Shown: positions 32,027-40,627 of the stretch, one piece after another | Layout of the letters: each line of letters opens with the position of its first letter | Position numbering within the stretch: position 1 is the first letter of the stretch | Source: Rhynchopus euleeides | Lineage: Eukaryota > Euglenozoa > Diplonemea > Diplonemida > Diplonemidae | Direction of reading: 5' to 3' | Assembly (NCBI GenBank): GCA_963210315.1 | Contig: OY723273.1 | Location: 1,612,001 to 1,676,000 of the forward strand | Length of the DNA: 64,000 bases | Notes under the pieces: model-generated | Told to the model about the DNA's origin: nothing | Seen by the model: the letters and a program-made list of their open reading frames with translations, nothing else | The model's database searches: none | Translations under genes and position numbers: made by a program

Positions 32027-33286
32027 ACATTATTTTCTCTGCTTCATGACCCCTTACGCTATACGCCCCTATCCCCTCTCCACTACCCCCGTATATTATT
32101 GCCCTTGATAGTTCTTGCATGACAATGCGTGAGCCGGTGTGCGGTGTGTATGTTACGGTATTGAACAGTGCGGAGAGAGACGCGGCGCACGGGGGGCTGT
32201 ATCAGCCACAGGCGTCAGATCTCTTCTTATGTCTTCTTCCCCCCCGCTCTCTCTCTCTCTCTCTCTCAAGTGGGAATATCCCCCGCGGAACAACGCTGTG
32301 CGCGGGAGTTGCAGATCTCTCTTCCCCTCTCCCTCTCTCAGACTCAAATACTTTTAAACAAAAAGCGTACCGCTGGCGTGCTGCTTCACTGAAGCTCCCG
32401 CCAACGCAAGCGCCATCCAAATAAACTGTCACATGAGGTGGGGCCCGCCCTTCTCTGGTTGTTATTTTGCTAGTTCGGTGCAGCCAACTGGGGAAACTTT
32501 CTGTGCCTTTAGCTGGGATCTTGCGACCCCCCCACTCACACGCCCAGAGAAGCCAAATCAATTTGACAAACCGCCAAAACAGATGCAACCTACGCATCGG
32601 GTGATGACTTGACATCATTCCTTGTGAAGACTTCCTCCCTATTTGATCGTTCTTCTTGATCCAGGCGGCTCGAACCGCCTGCCTTTGTGCCACCCTGCGA
32701 TATCCCCCCCAACCCCCCACCCTCTGCAGAGTGAAGGGAGCTCAACCTTGTGATTCCTTCTACTTCTACTTCACCCCACCCATCCTGCCTTCTACATTCT
32801 GCTCTTTACTCCCCTCCTGACGCTTTGCTTGTGAGTGCTCAGAATCGTTTAGGGGGTGGCAAGGCACCCTTTGGCTGAAACCTCTCGGGCCTTGTGACAC
32901 CCCACAGCCACAGCCACAGCAAGAGAGAGAGAGAGCATGCAGCAGAGAGAACTCTTGAATTGGTTTTGGGCTGCAGCGCCACGTGACTGGTGAAGTGGGC
33001 CACAATGCTCAGGAAAGTCGTGTTCGACAGTGTCTCAGCTCTTCGCCATGCCAGCATAAGCGCGTCACAGAGGACTGATCCTCGTCTGTGGGGGACCACA
33101 GATCGCTTAAAATGCCATGCCGGTTTGGTTGTGTCTGGCCCGAGGGGTGGTGCGTGGGCCAATTTGGGTCTGCATGTCCCAATCAAGCAACCACCTCCGG
33201 GGTGACAAGGCGAACCTCAATCAAGTTGCCGTGACAGGGCAGACTGCGCGATACGCAGCACTTTTGCGCCGCCTGCCTAGTCGGAT
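32027..33286. other. Intergenic, repeat C copy 2; no intact gene
   Basis: CT repeat (about 32,241-32,268) followed by the repeat C block GCGTACCGCTGGCGTGCTGC at about 32,360. Near 33,220-33,300 a different frame shows RYAALLRRLPSRIW, possibly the frameshifted upstream part of the following LINE. Confidence 0.45.
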
Positions 33287-34676
33287 TTGGAATGGGTCTT
33301 CCTTGCCAGACCGCTGCTTCGTATTTTGAAGGCCCCCACCCCTGTCACCATTCGACGGGTTGGTGGGTCCCCGGGGTCAACGGCGATCCAAAAAGCGTCG
33401 CGCACCGCCGGCAGCACGTGGCTTCGTTTGGCTGAATCGGTGGTCAAACGCACAGCCATCTACACACGCAGCCCGGGCCCTGCCACAATCATATCCCACT
33501 ACCCGGTGGCACCGTGGGAGTGGCAAGGGATGCTCGGGAACATCCAGATACACCCCGCCATCCCTGGCCTGAGCCGGAGCGACCCCGACCAGACCGACGC
33601 GGAGAGGTACGCTATGGCGCAGGTGATGCTGGCGGGACTCCCCCAGGCGGAGCTGCACGCCTACACGGACGGGTCGGTAAAGGAGGGAGTCGGAGGAGCG
33701 GGTGTTGTCCTCCTGGACCCTTTTACAACAGACATCGTCGACAAGCGCAGTGTCGGGGCGGGCCAGAGCTGCGTCTCTTACCAGGCGGAACTGGTAGCAC
33801 TGCGGGAGGCGACTCAGATGATCGCAGCAAGGGGTGTAGCCCGCGTCGTGATTCTCACGGATAGCCAATCCGCCCTGCACGCGCTAGAAGCAGGGCCACA
33901 CCGTGCCAAAGCGGAAACGCTTGTCGACGTCTGGCGCGGCCTGGCCACACTCACCAGCTCAGGCACGACTATCACCTTGCAGTACGTGCCGGCCCACGTC
34001 GGGGTGGAGGGAAATGAGCTGGCAGACTATCAGGCGGGTCTGCGGACGAACAACCACCAGCTGCAGACGGAGCCCATCACACTGCTGGCGGCGAAGGCGG
34101 CAGTGCGGAGGGTGACTGCGGAGCGGACGCCCCGGCCCGGCGAGAAAAGTCTGTACGCCTGGACGCCACCTAAATCGGCGGGGCCTACAGCGCGCCGGCC
34201 CGCGCTACACACACCGGCGCTGACCCGCCTCGGGGCCAGCACGATGCGACTGCTACGGACGCGCCGCCACTACCTCCTGTTCGACTACATGTCGAAAAAC
34301 AGGGCACCGAAATGCCCCATGCACGGATGCACAGTGCAGAAAACGTCATTGGTCACAAATCACAGAACACGAATGAAAACAAAGTACGGGCCCTGTCCAC
34401 GCACCCTGATGGGCGCGACAGACCAGGGGGAAACCAACGAACAGGACCTTTGCCATATCAGGTGAAGACGTCTCAACACAAAAACTTTGGCGTTTAATGG
34501 GGAGGTGTCTCCGTGTCGACGCACGGCAACCCACCCGCTCTGCGGGAAAAAACGGCACCACACAGGGCACTATCCCTGACCCGACCCCGGAAAGAAGCAC
34601 ACGAGTGAGCCAACGCTACAACGACGTAGCGCACAACGTGGGGGGACGGGAACGAAGTTTTTAAAAAAAAAAAAAG
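33220..34676 (+). mobile_element. 5'-truncated non-LTR retrotransposon with poly-A tail
   Basis: Spans the RNase H frame, about 200 bp of 3' UTR and the A tract. The 5' limit is approximate, set by where coding-like sequence in another frame begins. No target duplication was identified. Confidence 0.6.
33287..34465 (+). CDS. Truncated LINE ORF2 3' part with RNase H domain
   Basis: A 392-codon frame without an initial ATG; an in-frame stop precedes it. Residues about 120-260 form a ribonuclease H domain: YTDGS (first Asp), YQAELVAL (Glu), LTDSQSAL (second Asp) and HVGVEGNELAD (His and last Asp). All four catalytic positions are present, so this domain could still be active. RNase H cleaves RNA in RNA-DNA hybrids and sits after RT in several LINE clades. 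The RT itself is missing upstream. Downstream, 34,662-34,676 is a run of A, consistent with the 3' tail of a retrotransposed copy. This LINE differs from the two RT polyproteins elsewhere in the window, neither of which shows RNase H. Confidence 0.85.
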   Translation: MEWVFLARPLLRILKAPTPVTIRRVGGSPGSTAIQKASRTAGSTWLRLAESVVKRTAIYTRSPGPATIISHYPVAPWEWQGMLGNIQIHPAIPGLSRSDPDQTDAERYAMAQVMLAGLPQAELHAYTDGSVKEGVGGAGVVLLDPFTTDIVDKRSVGAGQSCVSYQAELVALREATQMIAARGVARVVILTDSQSALHALEAGPHRAKAETLVDVWRGLATLTSSGTTITLQYVPAHVGVEGNELADYQAGLRTNNHQLQTEPITLLAAKAAVRRVTAERTPRPGEKSLYAWTPPKSAGPTARRPALHTPALTRLGASTMRLLRTRRHYLLFDYMSKNRAPKCPMHGCTVQKTSLVTNHRTRMKTKYGPCPRTLMGATDQGETNEQDLCHIR

Positions 34677-36018
34677 GCCTTCCCCATTGTCATTTCGATC
34701 CCTCCTCTATTGACATTTGCAGTGACCTTTCCCTCCCTCTTGCGATATTCTTGTTCGTGGTGTGCCACGCGCACACACACACACACATCGTATTGCTACA
34801 AACAAAACTACCTCACACCGGGTCCCTCCCCCTCCCTGGTGGTCCACCGACGGGCAATAAACCCATCCCCCAGCCGGCTCTTTGCTGTTGTGCTTCCTTG
34901 AGAAGACGTCTCCCTGTGCCCTTTTTGTCTTGCGTGCCTATGGGCGTGTGGAGAAAACTGCCGGTGTCGGCCTCTCTGGTCCAGAAAAAGGGTGATTCGC
35001 ACCAGAGTCTCCTTGGCATGTTGGCCTCGTTCAGCCCCGGGTTGTAGCGGGGCTGCATGCTTTTTTGTGTGTTGCCGTGTTGTTCTGGGTTGTTTCGTGG
35101 GTTGCATCTCCGGATGTGGGTGTGTGCGCGGTGATTTGCATGCTGTGGCTCAACCCTGCGATGACCTCTCATCGCGCCAGGGAAAAATATCTCTGGGGCT
35201 GCTTTCCCCTACGTCAGCCGGGAACAAGTCAGAACGGGCAGCACAGCCACACACGCCTCGCGACTCACCCAGCCAACAATCCAAAGTCATCGACGGTGAC
35301 GCCGGGTGGTGTCGCCGTCGATGTGTAGCGGAAAATGTGTTTGTTCGTGCCCTTGTGCTCTCACTCACGACACCATCATTGGCTGGAGTGTGGGTGTGGA
35401 AGCGTCAATGCGTCAAAGGGAATGGGATGAACAGTGCAGAACGAGCGACAGCGAGTGTGCTCAATGAAAAGCAGTTCGGAGCTGTTGTTTTTTCGTTGCT
35501 GGTTGATTTATTTTTTTACGGACACGCGGTGTCGCTGGGAGCCCTGGCGACTCATTTGCCCTTTTTTTGTGTCCAGTATTCTCAGTAGGCCCGGTAGTTC
35601 CGTGTGGACAGCGAGCAGCACATACAATCCCATAAACACGGCAGCCCCCGCATTTTATTACCACGGCAGGACTCCTGCCTGTTTCAAAAATATAGCGGGA
35701 CAGCGCTTTGGGCAACAGCCTCCGCAGCAAGGTGGCGGGAGTTGCCTTTGTTTGCCTCGTTTTGGCGCAACAGACAACAAGCCCATATCAGTATGTTTTC
35801 CCGCTCGTGCGCGCAAACGATACCTGGGCTCTTTTGAACTTCGTCCCCCCTCTCTGCTGCGCACTACATCGTCGTCGCGTTGGCTCCTTTTCACAACGAA
35901 AGAGTCAGTGAGAGCTTACAGCGCGCGCAGTGTGTTTTGATACAGCAGCACAAAGCCACCTCTTCATGTCAACAGCCTTCAGCAGGGGCCACATCACAGT
36001 GTGCACAGCAGTATTTTG
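34677..36018. other. Repeat-rich intergenic region; no supported gene
   Basis: Contains repeat E copy 3 (34,811-34,858), a family A fragment (about 35,433-35,480, AGCGAGTGTGCTCAATGAAA) and family F copy 2 (35,655-35,790). A 198-codon frame at 34,992-35,588 has no recognisable domain. Confidence 0.5.
35655..35790 (+). repeat. Dispersed repeat family F, copy 2
   Basis: TTACCACGGCAGG, then ACAGCGCTTTGGGCAACAGC and GTTTTGGCGCAACAGACAAC, in the same order as copies 1 and 3. Confidence 0.6.
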
Positions 36019-36084
36019 TGTTCTGCGATGTCGCAGAACATTTGCGATCAGGTTCACTTTGGAGCCCGCTTGAAAGTGAACCTG
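36019..36084. other. Two adjacent hairpins upstream of PPR-like gene
   Basis: TGTTCTGCGA-TG-TCGCAGAACA (36,019-36,040) is followed eight bases later by CAGGTTCACTTT...AAAGTGAACCTG (36,049-36,084, 12-bp perfect stem). They lie about 170 bp before the start codon and may form in DNA or in a leader RNA; function unknown. Confidence 0.7.
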
Positions 36085-36251
36085 CTCACAAGCAGTTTAA
36101 GTGGCAGCGCTGACACCACTTGACACAGGCCCATCCAGTGATATCTCCCTTTTGCAGAGTTATGCGTTAGGGAGTTACGCCTTCTTGTAAAACTGCATTG
36201 AGTGCGAGCACATCATGCGCTTGATCAGCCCTGTCACCCCACGCTTGCTGC

Positions 36252-37766
36252 ATGCCACAAGAAACACAACACAGTGGTGACAGCGGATACGCTACAAAAG
36301 CAGCACCCAGAACAGGCATCGGGAGCACCAGTGGGTGGCCGAGAGAGCTGGTGAAAAAACAACATGCATCTCTGGGGGTCGGTGGGTGTGTGCGTCACAA
36401 CTGTGCCCGTGTGGCGCCCACACTCGTTGCGGGTGGGGGCGGGGGCGTTTCGCAGAGCTCACCCCAACGCGCCGCACCCCTCCCCCAGCAACGGCAAAAG
36501 GGAACAACATCAGCAGCGGCAGCCGCACCCCACCCACCCCCCCCACCCACCCTGCCTGAGCCCTCCTGGTTTGATTCTTTCGCTGCCACTGCAAACGGGG
36601 TGGGGGGGTGGGCAGGTCTGTTTTGCACAATACCTTCGCCACACACCCACCCGCAGGCACTCCTCCCAGGCATTCATGCAGGTGGTATTGCGCCAGCAGA
36701 GCCTGCGGAGCTGCCCAGCACCGAAGCGATGATGAGGCAGAGCCGTGCGCTGTGGTGTGCGAGTGGGTATGTGGCGCACTCCATGCCACGCTGCGACGCG
36801 AGCGCATCGGGGTGGCTGAAGCAACGCTGGGAGCACCAGCGGTGGACTCACCGCCGCCTGTCGGATGAGACTGCCCTCTTCGATGCAGCGTTTCGCATCC
36901 GTGACGACGTGAATGAGCTGGACAGCAAAGGGTACGCAGGGCCGCGAGTCTACGTCACCGCCATCAGGCTCCTCCTCAAGGGGCACCGCCTTAGCTTTGC
37001 TCGTGAGATGCTGGAGCAGTTCTGCCACACGCAGCGCTGCAAACCCCCGCTGCAAATGCTCGCCCCCTTCCTCACCTTCCACGGCAAGCGGGGCGATGTC
37101 GTGGCGCTGCACGGCGTGTGGAAGGAGATGCTGCAGCACCGCCACGCCTGGGCGCACGATAGGGCCCTCTACACAACCCTCATCGCATCCTTCACCAAGG
37201 CAGGCCTGCGCAAGGAGGCGAGACGCGTCTTCCATTTGGCAAGGCAGGTTGTGGAGCCCGACAAGCCACTGGTGATGGCTTATGTGTCGGCGCACGAAAG
37301 CTACGCGGAAGCGAAGGCGGCGGCAGATATCTATAAGGAGGTGCTCGAGAGCCCCTTCCGGCAGTTGGCCCTGCTGCGTGTGTGCAAGGATGTGCGCGAT
37401 GTAGCGAATGCGGAGGTGGTATTTGCTTCGTTGCGGCACCCGTCGCCCGATGCGTGGTCCTTCCGGCTGCAGTGTGCCTCAGACATGCCGCAGGTGGAAC
37501 ACGTCTTCCGCGAAATGGTGCAGCAGGGTGTAACCCCCCGGCCTGGGTGCTTCACGCATGTCATCACCCTGGCCCCCACGGTCAAGGAGGCAATGCACTA
37601 CTTCAACCTCGCAGACAGGTATTACGTGGCAAACCACCAGGTGGGTGGTGTCATGCTGCGCCGCCTCATCGATGCGAAGGAATACGCCCTCTGCGATGCC
37701 CTGTTCGAGAGGTTCAATTCTCTGCGGTTTACACCCGAGGCAAGGCGTCTCAAGCGGCTGCGTTGA
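36252..37766 (+). CDS. Helical-repeat protein, PPR-like (organellar RNA-binding candidate)
   Basis: A 504-codon frame starting at ATG 36,252. Residues 1 to about 140 are low-complexity and Pro/Ala-rich; the true start may be later, or a short intron with a Y-rich end may lie before CCCGCAG at 36,656. From about residue 215 the sequence is regular paired helices of about 35 residues, for example ALYTTLIASFTKAGLRKEA and DIYKEVLES, the look of pentatricopeptide repeats. Roughly six to seven such units run to residue 495. PPR proteins usually bind organellar RNA. An Arg/Ala-rich N-terminus would fit targeting, but no clear presequence is seen. The second half has strong coding character and no frame breaks. 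TPR-like repeats are the alternative. Confidence 0.7.
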   Translation: MPQETQHSGDSGYATKAAPRTGIGSTSGWPRELVKKQHASLGVGGCVRHNCARVAPTLVAGGGGGVSQSSPQRAAPLPQQRQKGTTSAAAAAPHPPPPPTLPEPSWFDSFAATANGVGGWAGLFCTIPSPHTHPQALLPGIHAGGIAPAEPAELPSTEAMMRQSRALWCASGYVAHSMPRCDASASGWLKQRWEHQRWTHRRLSDETALFDAAFRIRDDVNELDSKGYAGPRVYVTAIRLLLKGHRLSFAREMLEQFCHTQRCKPPLQMLAPFLTFHGKRGDVVALHGVWKEMLQHRHAWAHDRALYTTLIASFTKAGLRKEARRVFHLARQVVEPDKPLVMAYVSAHESYAEAKAAADIYKEVLESPFRQLALLRVCKDVRDVANAEVVFASLRHPSPDAWSFRLQCASDMPQVEHVFREMVQQGVTPRPGCFTHVITLAPTVKEAMHYFNLADRYYVANHQVGGVMLRRLIDAKEYALCDALFERFNSLRFTPEARRLKRLR

Positions 37767-38055
37767 CAGGGGGGGAGGGGCGTTGTGTGGGTGCCATCGC
37801 GTTTTGACCTGCCGCAGCAGGAGGGGGGGGGGGGGGGGTCAGGTCCTGCAGGCGGTGGTCCAGCAGCTCCTTCTGCTGGGCGAGCTGCTGCTCCGGTGTG
37901 CGCTGGCAGTCCTGCGTGTGCTGGCATGGCCTCATCGCGGGGCACCCGTGTTCTTGTGGGCGGTAGAATCTGTCAGCGCATCAAGGGTGTGAGGAGGACG
38001 TGGCTATTTTATTGAATCGCATCGGCAATATCTACACCCGACAGTCTTATTTTCT
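37767..38055. other. 3' flank of PPR-like gene, left part of a disrupted repeat F
   Basis: Contains a G run (about 37,825-37,839). The last bases (TTATTTTCTACCACA) resemble the start of family F, whose remainder continues at 40,208 after the inserted element. Confidence 0.45.
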
Positions 38056-38076
38056 ACCACACATGAATCTGCCCCG

Positions 38077-38225
38077 TTAACGGGTAACCGGTATTACCGG
38101 GTATTACCGGAAACCCGGTAATCGGCCTCCATTACCGGGTATTACCGGGTCAAAAACGGGTATTACCGGGTAAAATTGGGGGTATTACCGGGTCCGGTAA
38201 TACCCGTTTTCGTATTACCGGGGAT
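38077..38225 (+). repeat. Left TTACCGGGTA tandem repeat end
   Basis: Multiple GGTATTACCGGGTATTACCG units, ending with an inverted CCGGTAATACCCG. Mirrors 40,062-40,195. Confidence 0.85.
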
Positions 38226-39548
38226 TTTCCGTGGGGATTTCCTTGGTACAGGGATGGTTCGTGGGGTGTCGCAGTGAATCAACTGCAGGGTTCTGGCCAT
38301 CTTCCGTCTGGCAGTCCAAGGGAAGGTGCGCGGGGGGAATGTCAGGTGTTAGGTGACCCCCCTGCGTTATTCTGAAGGCCAGCCTCTGCAGCCCCTCCTG
38401 TCCCACCCCTCACAGGGGCGGCCCTGGGAACACTGGGAGTGGGAACGGCTGGGGAACACCCACGTTCAGTACAACCAAGATCTACGAGGCAGGCTTTGCG
38501 GCATGGCGGTGGGGGGATGTGTTGGCGTGGCGTGCCCCGATGATTACACAAACAAAGGTCGAGATAATGAGCCCAGGCCCTGATTCCAACACCTGTTCGT
38601 TCAACCAAGATCTATGAGGGACACACCCCTGTCTGTGCCTGTGTCCTCCGTGTGTTGCCTCCTCTCCCTCTTCAATGCACTTCATGGCCTGGTCCGCTTC
38701 CACGGAGGCAGAGCGTGTCGTCACACAACCGGCCGTCCACGAGGCTAAGTTCTTTGAAACATGCATCATGACTTGTCCCGACTCGAACCAAGCTGATGAT
38801 TTATCAGAGGGACCAGTAGCCAAGCAAGATGACAAGAAGCAGGCACAACTCGTGCATATATTGAGGGCCTGGTCGAATCCACGTTTTGCTGGGACTTCTC
38901 TGGATTGCATCATATCGTAAGGGGTCGCTAAATACCTTGCCGCACCAGCTCGGATCTTAGCTGCAGGTCCGGTACAGAGTGCCAGAGGTGCTCTTGTCAA
39001 GGGTGTCGCCAGAGAGGCTTCACATGGACGTCTTGCTGTGGAGCGTATCACAGAGAATTTCTCAAAATGGAAACGTGTCGACACCACAACTCGAGAACCA
39101 GCTCTTCCCGTCCACCTGCCCAAACCAGCCGTTGTCTGGGAGTCGTGAGGCCACCACGTGGGTCGACTGCAGGCTGGTTAGCTTCCGCTCATCATACACA
39201 GGGCGGATACCCTCAGCGTCCCGAAGGCAGGTGCGATTATCCACCTTGGTTCGGGGGCAGTCCAGCGGCGAGCCCGTGTTGAAGCCACCCCAGCAAATAC
39301 AAGTCCGCTCACCGTACTGTGACCTGCTGTGGCAGGAACCACAAGCCCGGCCACGCCAAGAAGCACCTCTCGGTACCATAATGCTCGTTGGCTGCTCGCA
39401 GATAAGTGTTGCGACAAGCACCCAGCCAGCAGAGCGATGTGACCGAATAACGGGGCTGGCGTGACCAAGCACTCGAGCCTGGGGTAGGAGAAGATGCACG
39501 CCTAGGAGGTTTACCTGAACGAAGGACCGATAATTGAAAACGAGGAGC

Positions 39549-39635
39549 CCTTCGCTCTGTGCCACTGTGTGCCCAACTGTGCCACTTTGCAACCAGTTCG
39601 GTGACGCACCGTTTCTGCATTTCTGAGCCAAGGTC
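39549..39635 (+). repeat. Structured repeat family B, copy B2
   Basis: CCTTCGCTCTGTGCCACTG to CTGCATTTCTGAGCCAAGG, aligned with B1 across its length. It lies inside the 38,062-40,207 element. Confidence 0.6.
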
Positions 39636-40061
39636 CTTAAATGATGGAAGCTATGGGAACAGTGCCTCTCTGTGATGGAACCTTCATTGGTTCAGAATGT
39701 GCCTGCCCCAAGACCCTGTTGGCCCAGGCAGTCACTGCCCCAATGGAATGGGGCTCGCAGACTTTGGGAGAGGAAGGTGGCCCTGCGATCACGCCTGTCT
39801 CATGTTATGCGTGTGTGTGATCGACTGCCTGATCTGAAGGCACCGCCGGCTCTGGAAGGGCTCAGGTGGTGTGTGGGCACCGTGCAGTAGTCAGCACTGC
39901 TGCGACGGAAACTCGAAAAGTCTGCAATGAGCCACACAAACCAGACGTGAACTGCGGAACCCGGCTTTCGATCACCCCATGCGCCATAGAATCCAATGTC
40001 GACCACAACACACTGCTAAGGGGAAGGGAATCAACCCAAAAAACAAAGGGAAATCCCCATG

Positions 40062-40195
40062 GAAAATACCCGGTAGCGCTACCGGGCTATAACCGGGTAT
40101 TACCGGGTATTACCGGGCAAACGGGTATTACCGGACCCGGTAATACCCGTTTTTCGACCCGGTAATACCCGGTAATACCCGGTAGCCGTTAACGG
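40062..40195 (-). repeat. Right TTACCGGGTA tandem repeat end
   Basis: Inverted counterpart of the left end with the same units and the same internal palindrome CGGGTATTACCGGACCCGG. Confidence 0.85.
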
Positions 40196-40207
40196 GGCAG
40201 ATTCATG

Positions 40208-40345
40208 ACCACAACAGGGAACCTGTCAGTGTCAAAAAGATAGTAGGCAGCGCTTGGGCAACAAATTCAACCTCCTCATCAGGCCCTGCGGAGTTGCTTT
40301 TGTTTTGCCCGGATTTGGCGCACAAACAATAGCCTTATCTTTTTT
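40208..40345 (+). repeat. Dispersed repeat family F, copy 3 (split by TIR element)
   Basis: ACCACAACAGGG, AGGCAGCGCTTGGGCAACA, GTTGCTTTTGTTTTGCCCGG and TTTGGCGCACAAACAA in order. Ends about 280 bp before the ankyrin gene. Confidence 0.65.
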
Positions 40346-40627
40346 TGGAAGAATATCGAGCATTTGAGAAGGCACGTGGCAGCGTTCGGTATCCTGCACA
40401 TATGCACTGGCAGGCACCGCCTCCATAGACAAAGAGGGCAAGGCCAAGCCTGGTCCTCCACAACCAGGCTCTGGCTCTGCACAAACTACGAACCTTCGCA
40501 CAACAGAAAGCCTGCCCGGTAAAGCACATCTCTCCATGCAGACCGACAACCTCTGGGCCACCAAACCACCAGGCACAACCATCACCCCACCACCGCTCAC
40601 AGCCTGCCCCGGCCTCAACCCGACGCA

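Larger units (their letters stand above)
38062..40207. mobile_element. 2.1-kb TIR element with TTACCGGG-repeat ends and 6-bp target duplication
   Basis: Both ends read CATGAATCTGCCCCGTTAAC in inverted orientation and continue into about 150 bp of tandem TTACCGGGTA units (38,077-38,225; 40,062-40,195). ACCACA flanks both sides (38,056-38,061 and 40,208-40,213) as a perfect 6-bp direct repeat. It interrupts a family F repeat. The interior has no intact transposase; one frame at about 38,914-39,150 reads coding-like (ARILAAGPVQSARGAL, then RITENFSKWKRVDT) but is short. Superfamily not assigned. Confidence 0.85.

Noticed and set aside
34992-35588. 198-codon open frame
   Set aside because: No domain, uneven composition and overlap with dispersed repeat fragments.
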